Assembly: GCF_000454065.1 (NCBI RefSeq) | Contig: NZ_KE695653.1 | Location: 118,067-182,066 of the forward strand | Direction: 5' to 3' | Origin: Brevibacillus thermoruber 423 | GTDB taxonomy: Bacteria > Bacillota > Bacilli > Brevibacillales > Brevibacillaceae | DNA: 64,000 nucleotides | In this document: in pieces, positions 8,984 through 16,755 of the stretch | How positions within the stretch are numbered: the first letter of the stretch is position 1 | Layout of the letters: every line of letters begins with the position of its first letter | Translations under genes and position numbers: made by a program | The notes under the pieces: generated by a model | What the model saw: only the letters and a program-made list of their open reading frames with translations | Told to the model about the DNA's origin: nothing | Database searches by the model: none

Positions 8984-9022
8984 CGCAGGACTGCATTGAC
9001 TTTTTTGCCCGAATAAATCTCT

Positions 9023-9052
9023 AGTATATTCAGTATTGTGTAAATGCGGCAA
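9023..9052 (-). promoter_or_regulatory. Proximal mwp promoter
   Basis: Minus-strand TTGCCG (9047-9052), an 18-base spacer and TATACT (9023-9028), about 60 bases upstream of the TTG start. The non-coding stretch from 8966 to 9312 (about 350 bases) holds this promoter, the distal one at 9238-9266 and A/T-rich sequence with weaker promoter-like hexamers near 9131 and 9150. Confidence 0.65.
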
Positions 9053-9237
9053 TCCCTAGTGTAACACAGTTGCTAGAATTCGTGAATCTTTTTTACACAA
9101 TTCCCCGTTTTTCGTGTGACATCCTATTAAACGCCTCAGATTTGAAAAAGTTGCGGTGCCTCCGAAAAAGTTTTTAAAAATTTTTGTGGCCGTTTTCCTT
9201 ACTGGTTATGTATGTGGTGACATCCGCCACAACTCGT

Positions 9238-9266
9238 ATTATAGGGCAGGTCGGACGGACTGTCAC
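9238..9266 (-). promoter_or_regulatory. Distal mwp promoter
   Basis: Minus-strand GTGACA (9261-9266), a 17-base spacer and a perfect TATAAT (9238-9243). Transcripts from here would carry a leader of about 270 bases before the TTG start. It begins about 50 bases downstream of the preceding tolC-like stop, so it drives the S-layer operon independently. Several tandem promoters are typical of the B. brevis cwp operon. Confidence 0.7.
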
Positions 9267-9312
9267 CCATGAATCTTTTTCCAATTTGTCCGGGAAGTTT
9301 ACAACTTTACAC

Positions 9313-10521
9313 TTACTTTCCTGTAGCTGTCTCGAAGTTCACGACAGCCAGGTTGTAGTCGCGCACGGCCTGTTCGTACTGGTTTTCCTGATCGGCGAGT
9401 GCTTCTTCGGCCTGAATGACTTCCAGCGTGGTCGCCAGACCGTTTTCATAGCGCAGGCTGGTCAGGCGATAGCTCTCCGCCGCCGCTTCCTTCGCCTTTT
9501 TCTTGAATTCGATGCCCAGCTTCGCCGCATTCAGGCTGTAGTAGGCTTCCGCCACTTCGCGGGAGATGGTGCGCTTCTGTTCCTCGATCGCCAGTTTTGC
9601 CTTTTCCACGTTGTTGCGGGCGATCTTACCCGGGTAAGTGGACAGCGCGGAATACTCCTCGATCAGCTTTACATTCAGTTCGGCCAGATTTAATTCTTCC
9701 TGCTTTTGCGTGATTTCGATACGCTGCTGCAGCGCCTTCTCCTGTGCCTGCTGCAGTGTCATCGACGGGGCGGCCACCTGTTTGTTGTCGTTGGACAGCT
9801 TCCATTTCTTGTTCAAATCCACCCCGAGGAATTCGTTCAACTTCATGCGGGCGATCTCCACGTTGTTTTCCGCCGCCGCCAGCGCTGCCTGCGCGCCGGC
9901 TACGCCCATCTCCGCCTGCAGGATGTCCGTTTTCGCCTTGGTGCCAACGTCAAAATGAGCTTTGGCCACTTTGAGCTGGGTCTGGGCGCGCTCCAGGCTT
10001 TGTTTCTTCAACTCCAGGTCGGCTTGTGCATGCAGCAGGGCGTAATACAATTGTTGAGCGCCCAGCTTGATCTGGTTTTCCGTTGTCTGTACCGCCAGCT
10101 TGTTCAGCTTTTCCGTCATTTTCGCCTGCGCGCTGGACACGTATTTTTGCTTGGCGGCGTCCAGCGAACGGACGAATTCGGACGGGATCTCCGCCACCGT
10201 ATCGTATGTAAGCTCGGCGTTGACGCTCGCGTTTTTCTCATCCAGGCGGGCCTGCTGCAGCTTGGGATTCGTCTTCAGCGCCTGTTCCACTGCTTTTTCC
10301 AGCGTCAGTTCCTCTGCGGCATCTTGCGCGGTTGGTTGAATGGTTGTGTCGGCTTTATCGGTCTGGTTCGATGGAGTGGTTCGTGTCTGTGTCTGATTTG
10401 TCGTCTGAGATGCTGTCCCGTCGTTTGAAGACTGGGCCATGGCCCCTGCGCCGATCGACGTAGCTACAATCGCAGCCAGCGAGATGGTCAGCCATTTCTT
10501 CGGCGAATATGGAAAGTTCAT
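9313..10521 (-). CDS. TolC-family (outer-membrane efflux protein-like) secreted protein
   Basis: A 402-residue protein with a signal peptide (cleavage near GAGAMAQ), a 50-residue Thr/Gln/Ser-rich linker, and then two repeats of the OEP/TolC coiled-coil fold. Hallmarks are LTLEKAVEQALKTNPKLQQAR at the start, the mid-repeat KTDILQAEMGVAGAQAAL, and in the second half ENGLATTLEVIQAEEALAD with QYEQAVRDYNLAVVNFE at the end. In Gram-negative bacteria TolC spans the outer membrane. Here there is no outer membrane, so a periplasm-like or wall-associated adaptor role is possible but unknown. AAAAGGAGTG precedes the ATG. No pump or MFP gene is adjacent in this window; the next gene downstream is the S-layer operon. 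Confidence 0.85.
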   Translation of the reverse strand: MNFPYSPKKWLTISLAAIVATSIGAGAMAQSSNDGTASQTTNQTQTRTTPSNQTDKADTTIQPTAQDAAEELTLEKAVEQALKTNPKLQQARLDEKNASVNAELTYDTVAEIPSEFVRSLDAAKQKYVSSAQAKMTEKLNKLAVQTTENQIKLGAQQLYYALLHAQADLELKKQSLERAQTQLKVAKAHFDVGTKAKTDILQAEMGVAGAQAALAAAENNVEIARMKLNEFLGVDLNKKWKLSNDNKQVAAPSMTLQQAQEKALQQRIEITQKQEELNLAELNVKLIEEYSALSTYPGKIARNNVEKAKLAIEEQKRTISREVAEAYYSLNAAKLGIEFKKKAKEAAAESYRLTSLRYENGLATTLEVIQAEEALADQENQYEQAVRDYNLAVVNFETATGK

Positions 10522-10547
10522 GGTTCTACACTCCTTTTCGCTTTTTT

Positions 10548-10559
10548 GTCGGTTCCGAC
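10548..10559. promoter_or_regulatory. Small palindrome in the tolC-like leader
   Basis: GTCGG-TT-CCGAC lies 27 bases upstream of the tolC-like start. A second short palindrome, TTCGT-AC-ACGAA, is at 10611-10622. They could be operator half-site pairs. No regulator is identifiable. Confidence 0.3.
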
Positions 10560-10722
10560 AGTACGGAATCTTTCAGTTTGTCCCAAGATCACTATATCAT
10601 AGTTGAATGTTTCGTACACGAAGAATCTTCCGCATCCAGTTTTTTCCCCTTACAATTCACACTTTACCATGTATACACCTCCGCTCTCCCCGTTAGCACA
10701 TGAAAACTGTCCCGTGTTAGTA

Positions 10723-10753
10723 CGAATGGGCGGCGAAAAAATTTCACCATTCG
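10723..10753. repeat. Inverted repeat upstream of yigZ
   Basis: CGAATGG (10723-10729) and CCATTCG (10747-10753) flank a 17-base A-rich centre. They sit just upstream of the presumed yigZ promoter (extended -10 TGCTATGCT near 10771). Possibly an operator; not a terminator, as no T-run follows. Confidence 0.35.
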
Positions 10754-10801
10754 CGAAGCGTGCGGGAACGTGCTATGCTAACCCTTGAGGTGATGTGTAA
10801 G

Positions 10802-11455
10802 ATGCTGCGGCAGTACAAAACAGTTGCCGGGTACGGTGAAGGCGAAATCGTCATCGAGCGTTCCCGGTTTATCGGATATGCCCAACGTGTCACAACGGAA
10901 GAAGAGGCGGCCGCGTTTATCGCCATGATTAAAAAGAAGCACTGGGACGCGACGCACAACTGTTCCGCCTTTGTCATCGGCGAAAACGACCAGATTCAGC
11001 GCTCCAGCGACGACGGAGAGCCGAGCGGCACGGCCGGCAAGCCGATCCTGGAGTGCATCAAAAAGAACGGCGTCAAGGACACCGTGGTCGTGGTCACCCG
11101 TTATTTCGGCGGGATCAAGTTGGGGGCGGGCGGCCTGGTGCGCGCCTACACGGCCGGCTGCGTCACGGCGCTCAAGGCTGCGGGCATCGTCGTCCACACC
11201 CTGCACCAGCAGGTATCGGTTATCGTCGACTATCACTGGTGGGGCAAGGTGGAAAACGAACTGCGCCTCGGCCAGCACCGGGTCACCGCCACCGACTACA
11301 CGGACAAGGTAACGGTTCACCTGCTGATTCCGGAAGGGGAACAGGACGCCTTTGTGGAACGGATGACCGATTTGACCAACGGACAGGCCGACATTGTGTT
11401 GGGGGAAAACGAGTACGTGGAAGTGCCGGTGGAGGCGGTTGGCGGCGACGACTAA
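10802..11455 (+). CDS. yigZ: YigZ/IMPACT-family protein
   Basis: A 217-residue member of the UPF0029/IMPACT family, full length for bacterial YigZ/YvyE. The N-terminal domain carries the conserved SRFIGYAQRV, ATHNCSAF, SSDDGEPSGTAGKPIL and TRYFGGIKLGAGGLVRAY motifs. The C-terminal ferredoxin-like DUF1949 domain follows from about residue 140. I start at ATG 10802 because GAGGTGAT (10787-10794) is seven bases upstream; an in-frame upstream ATG would add 14 residues with no better site. The biochemical role is not settled. It is divergent from the tolC-like gene and followed by the coiled-coil gene. Confidence 0.93.
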   Translation: MLRQYKTVAGYGEGEIVIERSRFIGYAQRVTTEEEAAAFIAMIKKKHWDATHNCSAFVIGENDQIQRSSDDGEPSGTAGKPILECIKKNGVKDTVVVVTRYFGGIKLGAGGLVRAYTAGCVTALKAAGIVVHTLHQQVSVIVDYHWWGKVENELRLGQHRVTATDYTDKVTVHLLIPEGEQDAFVERMTDLTNGQADIVLGENEYVEVPVEAVGGDD

Positions 11456-11545
11456 CCCGAATCAAAAAAGCTTGTGTACCGCACTGACATTGTCTACGAT
11501 GAGAGGGAAGCAAGAAACCAACAATTCGTAAAGGCGGGGAGCGCG

Positions 11546-12025
11546 GTGGGGAAAACGCTGGACGAGCTGTTTGACAAGCTGGATGCTGTTGCCGAGCGGA
11601 TGGAGCAGGGGTTTCGGGAGATCGACAAGCGGTTTCAGGACGTGGACAGGCGGTTTGAGCAGATTGACGAACGCTTTGAACAGATTGACAAGCGATTTGA
11701 GCAGGTAGACAAGCGATTCGAACAGATTGACAAGCGATTCGAACAGGTTGATAAACGGTTTGAGCGGATCGAGGAGCGCTTGGACAAACACGAGCGCCGC
11801 ATGATCAGCGTGGAGGAGATGACGGCCTCTCTCATCCAGATGGTCGGTCATACGAACGCCCGATTGGAAGAGGTGCAGGCGGACGTCCACGATCTCCACG
11901 CGGCGTTCAAACAAACCAACGAAACCGTGACCTTTCTGGACAAGAAGGTATGGGAGCAGGAAAAGCAGTTGTTCCTACTGCGCGAGAGGCTGGACAAGTA
12001 TCTGGACGACAAAAACAGAAGCTGA
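11546..12025 (+). CDS. Heptad-repeat coiled-coil protein of unknown function
   Basis: A soluble protein of about 159 residues made almost wholly of coiled coil. Its centre is eight or nine perfect heptads of the type RFEQIDK/RFEQVDK, followed by a less regular helix (EMTASLIQMVGHTNARLEEVQ) and a charged tail. The start is uncertain. GTG 11546 has GGGGAG just upstream; GTG 11474, 24 codons earlier, has no visible site. It lacks a signal peptide or membrane segment. I do not recognise a named family; similar RFE-type heptad proteins occur in Bacillales without known function. It follows yigZ on the same strand and ends inside a strong terminator. Confidence 0.75.
   Translation: MGKTLDELFDKLDAVAERMEQGFREIDKRFQDVDRRFEQIDERFEQIDKRFEQVDKRFEQIDKRFEQVDKRFERIEERLDKHERRMISVEEMTASLIQMVGHTNARLEEVQADVHDLHAAFKQTNETVTFLDKKVWEQEKQLFLLRERLDKYLDDKNRS
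11609..11797 (+). repeat. 21-bp tandem repeats encoding heptads
   Basis: About nine copies of a 21-bp unit (AAG CGA TTT GAG CAG RTW GAC and variants) each encode one coiled-coil heptad. Neighbouring copies are nearly identical in DNA, which points to expansion by slippage or unequal exchange. Confidence 0.8.
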
Positions 12026-12048
12026 AGAGGGAGCTCCTCTTCAGCTTC
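12018..12048. terminator. Bidirectional terminator between the coiled-coil gene and the large SLH gene
   Basis: A perfect 13-bp stem (GAAGCTGAAGAGG / CCTCTTCAGCTTC) with a 5-base loop is followed by TTTCGTT on the plus strand. The plus-strand stop codon is inside the left arm and the minus-strand gene ends at 12057, so it can serve both. Confidence 0.8.
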
Positions 12049-12056
12049 TTTCGTTG

Positions 12057-15000
12057 TTACTGCTTCGGCAGTTTTTTCAGTTGGACCATGACGCGGATGG
12101 TGATGACCGCCATCTCGGCGCGGGTCAGGTTGGACTTCGGCAGGAAGCGGTACGTCGGCTTCTTGGCTGCCGGATCGTTCGGTTCGCCGGCCATAATCTT
12201 CGCTTTGGCCACCGCCAGTACGGCAGGCTGCGCATAGTAGCCTACATCCTTGGCGTCGGTAAACATTTTCGCCAGGGCCACTTTCGCAGCATCCGGCGTG
12301 CCCAACTTCAGGTTGAGCGCGCGGGCGATCATAATTGCCGCTTCTTCGCGGGTCAGCGGATCGTCCGGACGGAAGTAGCCCGGTTCCTTGCCGCGGACGA
12401 TGCCGGCGCGGGCCGCCGTTTCAATGTATTTGTACTGGTAGTCCCAGGTGTCCCGTACCGGACGCACGTCGTTGAACGTCGGCGCGGATGGCGTGCGGCT
12501 GTCGACGTACGGACCATCATTGATTGGCAGGTCGAGCGCCTTCACCAGCATGGTGGCAAACTCGCCGCGCGTGATGTCGCGGTTGGCCCCAAACGAGACG
12601 GCACTGTAGTTCGGCATGATCCCTTTGGCGTACAGCGTCTCCATCGCGTCACGCGCAAAGTCGTGATTGACCACGTCGTCAAACGACTCTTTGGTCTTCA
12701 TGACCATGTAGTACCCAAATCCGGCAAACGGCACCGTGATGGTTTTCTTGCTCGTATTGACAACCCCGCCAAGGTTTTGCCATTCATCCCCATTGTGATA
12801 GTACACCGTCAGGATGTTGTTGGCCGCATTAACGATGGACGGGTCGTACTGGATCGTCAATGTACCCGGCTTGCTCGGAACCAGGTTGTCCTCGTAGCGA
12901 TCCTTGAAGGTATCGATGTCGTCCCCGTCGCTGTAGTACGGATCGCGTCCGCCCGGCGCGTTTTTGTCACCGGCATCGATGTAGTAGAGCGGGCTGGCGT
13001 AGTTGAAGTTTTCATTCAGCGTCAGCTTGGACTTCATGTCATCGTCCGGAATCGCCACCTGGCCGGTCGTCCGGTCGGCAATGCCGAAGTACAGCTCCAC
13101 ATCGACAAAGATGTCCTTGGTCGGATTGGTGACTTCTTCGCCCTCCAGCTTGTTGGGCGGCGAAACCAGTACGGTGCCGGTCGGGAACTTCAGCTCCAGC
13201 TTCTTGTCAAAGACGCTGAACGACGTTTTCTTGCCCAGCACGTCGCGGTACTCGGCACCGTTTACGGACGAGTTGGCGTTGAAAATCTGAACCTCGTCGT
13301 TGTAGGACGTGCTGCCTACGAAGACGGTGTACTTGATCTTGTTCAGGCCCGCTTTCAACGGAACGGTAGCGGTAAACACGTAGTAGGATTTCGGGACCGG
13401 TTTGCCAAGGTCTTCATTGTACTCGAAATCCCGCTGCGTGGTGTTGGTTACCTTCGCTTCCGTTTTGCCGAACATCACCTTGGTCGCATTTTCGGCAAAG
13501 ACCTTGATCGGCACGCTGTTGGCGTTTACGACGATGTACGGATCGCTCTCCTTGGCTTTGACCGGGGAGATAATCTCCCAACTGTTGGTGGTCTGGTCAA
13601 TTTTCACCTCGTATCGGACCACCGCGCCATTGCCGTCCTCGGCCACGATCGTGTAGGTGGTGGTGCCGTTCTTTTTCAGGGTAAGCGGGAAGAGCGCCAG
13701 TTTTTGCTCCTGCTCGTCGCTTTTGGTTACCTCATCCTGAATTTGTTCCAGCAGGTCGCCGTAGTCGCTGCTGCGCATCTTGGCCCGGAACGACGTCTTG
13801 CTTTCCGCGTCGAAGTTGTACTCCTGGAAATCACGGCGAAGCCCGGAAGGAATCTGGTTCAGCGTGTCGTTGTAGTCCTGATTGTCTTCCTTTTGTTCCC
13901 AGTCGCCGTTTTCATAGCGGAAATCGGCAATGCGCTTGCCGTTTTTCTCAATATAGACATGCTCCGCGTCCTTTACCGTAAACGAAAACTCGCTCAGGAA
14001 CTTGGCGCCCGTCCTGTAAGCCGTATCCGTCGGTTGTTTGACCAGTTCGTTGTCCTTGCCGTTTTCACTGATTTTCAGCTTGACGTCTTCAATCGTCGGC
14101 GCTTTGGACGTGATGAACAGGATCTTGTACGTGAAGCTGACGGACGGCTCGGTGGTCAGCGTGATTTCCAGCGTGTGTTCGCCTTTGGACTTGATGTTGT
14201 CCTGCAGGGATGCCTTGCTGATCGTAAAGCTGTTGTTGGTCCCCAACGTCGGGGTAATCGGTGTTCCGTTCAGCTTGACTACAATGTTGCTGGACGTCAG
14301 GTCGTAGTTGTACACCTTCCCGCTCAGCGAAACGAAGTCGTCGTCACTCTTGATCTGATACCCGCTCTCAAAGCTGCGGACCTGTCCGGAACCGTCGATG
14401 TACGTCAGTTGGAGATACGGCGCAATCTGGATGTTCAGTTTGTACGTGACGGAAAGCGCCGTTGAGCCGTTGGTGTACCTGATCTCCAGATCCCCTGTAC
14501 CCGCCGGCATGTTGGACAGGGTAAACTTGAACTGCGTAGCATTCAGCGCGTCCAGATTATAGCTGATCGGGCTGCCGTTGTACGTTACGGTGTAATCGGT
14601 CTGATTACCGCTCATGTTCACCGTCTTCAGGTCTACCGTAAAGGTGGCTTTCCCCAGCGGGTTGACCGTGTACTCGGACAGCTTGGTCGAGTCGATGTAC
14701 GCTTCGACAAATCGCGGTTTGGTATCGTCCACATAGGTAAACCTGTACTCGTACCCGTTCACCTGATAGAACCCGGAATCCGTCTGTACGCCGGTTGTCG
14801 GATCGGTGGTGGTGTACTCGTAGCTCAGGGTAACCCGATAGGTGACGCCGTCTTCCAGAATGCCGGTGTCCGCACCGCCGCTCGCGATCGCGCCGGTGAT
14901 GGCGTACTCGGTAAAGCCGCTACCCTTGTACGTTCGGGAAGCAGGCGTAATGTTGTCAACCGAGAACGTCCCCCCGGTTTTTTCGTTTTTGTACTCCAGC

Positions 15001-16586
15001 TTGAACTGCTTGATCGTTTGCTTGTCGGTCTCTTCAAATTGCAGCAGGGCCGTACCGCTGATTTGATACTTTTCGGTGTTCGGAGTGCCCGTTCCCGGCA
15101 GCGCAGCCACCTGGCCCAGCACCAGATTGGTCACAGGTGTCGGCGGTGTTCCCTGCTTTTGAATGGTTACGTTGTAGAACTGGTTGGCGGTATCCTGTGA
15201 ACGGGACACCACATGGATCGTCCGGCTGATGACGCCCACTTTTTTGTTGTCGTTGTAGACGGTAAACTCCAGCCGGTTTTCTCCCAACTGCGAAGGCAGG
15301 TTGGCGGCGAATGCGCCGGACGTGACCCTCGCCTCCACTTCGTCGCCGGTGGTCACGTTTTTCACGACGACCTTCTCGGCGTTCTTCACCTTACCGTCCA
15401 CATTCAGGGTCAAACGGTTGGTCGACGCCACCGTAATCAGCGTGGTGGCCGACGTGAGCGGCGTGTCGTTCACGCTGATGCTGTCGATATACGGCGTGTT
15501 GTTGTACTGCACGTAGAATTGATAGTGTTCCTTGGTGACACTTCCCACCCGTTCATAGAACGAGATGACGTTCAATCCCGGCTTCAGGGGAACGTCCCAG
15601 AACGTAAAGTTGTTGGTGCCGCTCAGGGTCGGCGACGTGGAGCTGAGATCTTCCACGGTTTGTCCGTTGTTGGTGGTAATTTTCAGACGCAGGTTGGCGC
15701 CTGTCACACCCGCTCCGTAGATCCCGCGGAGCGTAATTTTGTTTTCCGCGTGCAGCACCGGATTGGTGACGCTTGTCCCCTGGTTCGGGTAATCGAGCAG
15801 GACAATCGGGCTGTTCTGCGGTCGATAATCGTAATACTGCAGGCTTTCATAGCCGGTGTTGACCGACACCACCTTGATGACGTTGATGCCGTTTTTCAGA
15901 TCGATGGTGCCGACGGGAATCTCGGAGCCGTCGTTTTTTGCTGTCGGAGCCGTAATGGTCTGGACCGGTTTCCCGTCCACCTGCACTTCCAGCACGGGGC
16001 TGGGGTCCAGATTGCCGGGATCCGTGTATTTCACTTTGAGATTGGTCAGCTTGCCGGAATTGGTGACGAGCGCTTCACTGGCGCTGTTCCCGTTGCCCGG
16101 CTGGGACGGATTGGCCGGCGGGACCAGGTCGGACGGAGGCACGATCTGCAGCGTCGCCCCGGTCTGCTGTTTCACCAGCTTGTAGTACATGGTGGCTTTT
16201 TCGGAGCCAAACCATACTTCCACTTTGGTGACCGCGCCGTTACGATCAATGTTGATCGGCGGAAGCGTCAGGGTCTGTCCGACAAAGGCGGGGGCAGGAT
16301 TGTAGACGACCTGCGTGCCGTCCACTGCCACGGCGACCGTGTTGCCGGAGGCGGCCGTATTGGTCAGGACGATTCCGTTGATCGTTCTGTTTTTGACCTC
16401 TACCGGATTGGAAAAAGTACCGAAGGCATTTGTCTCGGAGCTGTCCACCACGATGGACGACGGGTTGGCAATCGTCCAGGTTCCCGCGGCCGACGCGGGC
16501 ATCGCCGGAACCAGACCGGTCACCAGCAGCAGCATCGTCAGACATACTGCGAGCCAACGCCGAAATTGCTGATACGTCTTCTGCAA
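12057..16586 (-). CDS. Large secreted protein with Ig-like repeats and C-terminal SLH domains
   Basis: A protein of about 1509 residues: a Sec signal peptide (hydrophobic WLAVCLTMLLLVTGLVP, cleavage near PASAA), a very long beta-rich middle made of many Ig/fibronectin-like modules, and three C-terminal SLH domains over about the last 200 residues (FGANRDITRGEFATMLVKAL, FRPDDPLTREEAAIMIARAL, FLPKSNLTRAEMAVITIRVM). It should be fixed to wall polymer and project outward. I prefer TTG 16586 as start because GGAGAGGTGA lies five bases before it; the earlier GTG 16595 overlaps that site. No enzymatic motif was seen. Adhesin or structural scaffold are both possible. It sits just downstream of tagO but behind a terminator. 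Confidence 0.88.
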   Translation of the reverse strand: MQKTYQQFRRWLAVCLTMLLLVTGLVPAMPASAAGTWTIANPSSIVVDSSETNAFGTFSNPVEVKNRTINGIVLTNTAASGNTVAVAVDGTQVVYNPAPAFVGQTLTLPPINIDRNGAVTKVEVWFGSEKATMYYKLVKQQTGATLQIVPPSDLVPPANPSQPGNGNSASEALVTNSGKLTNLKVKYTDPGNLDPSPVLEVQVDGKPVQTITAPTAKNDGSEIPVGTIDLKNGINVIKVVSVNTGYESLQYYDYRPQNSPIVLLDYPNQGTSVTNPVLHAENKITLRGIYGAGVTGANLRLKITTNNGQTVEDLSSTSPTLSGTNNFTFWDVPLKPGLNVISFYERVGSVTKEHYQFYVQYNNTPYIDSISVNDTPLTSATTLITVASTNRLTLNVDGKVKNAEKVVVKNVTTGDEVEARVTSGAFAANLPSQLGENRLEFTVYNDNKKVGVISRTIHVVSRSQDTANQFYNVTIQKQGTPPTPVTNLVLGQVAALPGTGTPNTEKYQISGTALLQFEETDKQTIKQFKLEYKNEKTGGTFSVDNITPASRTYKGSGFTEYAITGAIASGGADTGILEDGVTYRVTLSYEYTTTDPTTGVQTDSGFYQVNGYEYRFTYVDDTKPRFVEAYIDSTKLSEYTVNPLGKATFTVDLKTVNMSGNQTDYTVTYNGSPISYNLDALNATQFKFTLSNMPAGTGDLEIRYTNGSTALSVTYKLNIQIAPYLQLTYIDGSGQVRSFESGYQIKSDDDFVSLSGKVYNYDLTSSNIVVKLNGTPITPTLGTNNSFTISKASLQDNIKSKGEHTLEITLTTEPSVSFTYKILFITSKAPTIEDVKLKISENGKDNELVKQPTDTAYRTGAKFLSEFSFTVKDAEHVYIEKNGKRIADFRYENGDWEQKEDNQDYNDTLNQIPSGLRRDFQEYNFDAESKTSFRAKMRSSDYGDLLEQIQDEVTKSDEQEQKLALFPLTLKKNGTTTYTIVAEDGNGAVVRYEVKIDQTTNSWEIISPVKAKESDPYIVVNANSVPIKVFAENATKVMFGKTEAKVTNTTQRDFEYNEDLGKPVPKSYYVFTATVPLKAGLNKIKYTVFVGSTSYNDEVQIFNANSSVNGAEYRDVLGKKTSFSVFDKKLELKFPTGTVLVSPPNKLEGEEVTNPTKDIFVDVELYFGIADRTTGQVAIPDDDMKSKLTLNENFNYASPLYYIDAGDKNAPGGRDPYYSDGDDIDTFKDRYEDNLVPSKPGTLTIQYDPSIVNAANNILTVYYHNGDEWQNLGGVVNTSKKTITVPFAGFGYYMVMKTKESFDDVVNHDFARDAMETLYAKGIMPNYSAVSFGANRDITRGEFATMLVKALDLPINDGPYVDSRTPSAPTFNDVRPVRDTWDYQYKYIETAARAGIVRGKEPGYFRPDDPLTREEAAIMIARALNLKLGTPDAAKVALAKMFTDAKDVGYYAQPAVLAVAKAKIMAGEPNDPAAKKPTYRFLPKSNLTRAEMAVITIRVMVQLKKLPKQ

Positions 16587-16719
16587 AGTCTTCACCTCTC
16601 CACATGTTTTTCTGCGTGATTTTGTCCCCTGCCCGAGAGAGTAAGGGACGCCTTTCTCGTCATTTCTTTTATCGGAAAAACATCGGTTTGGCTTAAGGAT
16701 TTTTGTTAAAAAGCGGAAA

Positions 16720-16749
16720 AATCCCCTGCTGGTGATCCAGCAGGGGATT
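16720..16749 (-). terminator. Terminator after tagO
   Basis: AATCCCCTGCTGG / CCAGCAGGGGATT form a perfect 13-bp stem with a 4-base loop, followed on the minus strand by TTTCCGCTTTT. It is six bases past the tagO stop. The remaining sequence to the large SLH gene (16587-16719) has no obvious promoter but includes a GTCCC/GGGAC hairpin near 16622-16647. Confidence 0.9.
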
Positions 16750-16755
16750 GCCTGT

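Noticed and set aside
2464-9016. Two very long open frames on the plus strand opposite owp and mwp (about 1040 and 1140 codons)
   Set aside because: Their products are Cys/Ser/Phe-rich without domains or signal peptides. They are the antisense of two strongly biased real genes with SLH and signal-peptide evidence, and lack ribosome sites.
12054-16619. Long plus-strand frames opposite the large SLH gene
   Set aside because: Arg/His/Val-rich shadow translations caused by GC bias. The minus strand has a signal peptide, Ig-like modules and SLH domains.
16587-16719. Riboswitch in the leader of the large SLH gene
   Set aside because: There is a GTCCC/GGGAC hairpin and some GC-rich sequence, but no match to any riboswitch core I know.
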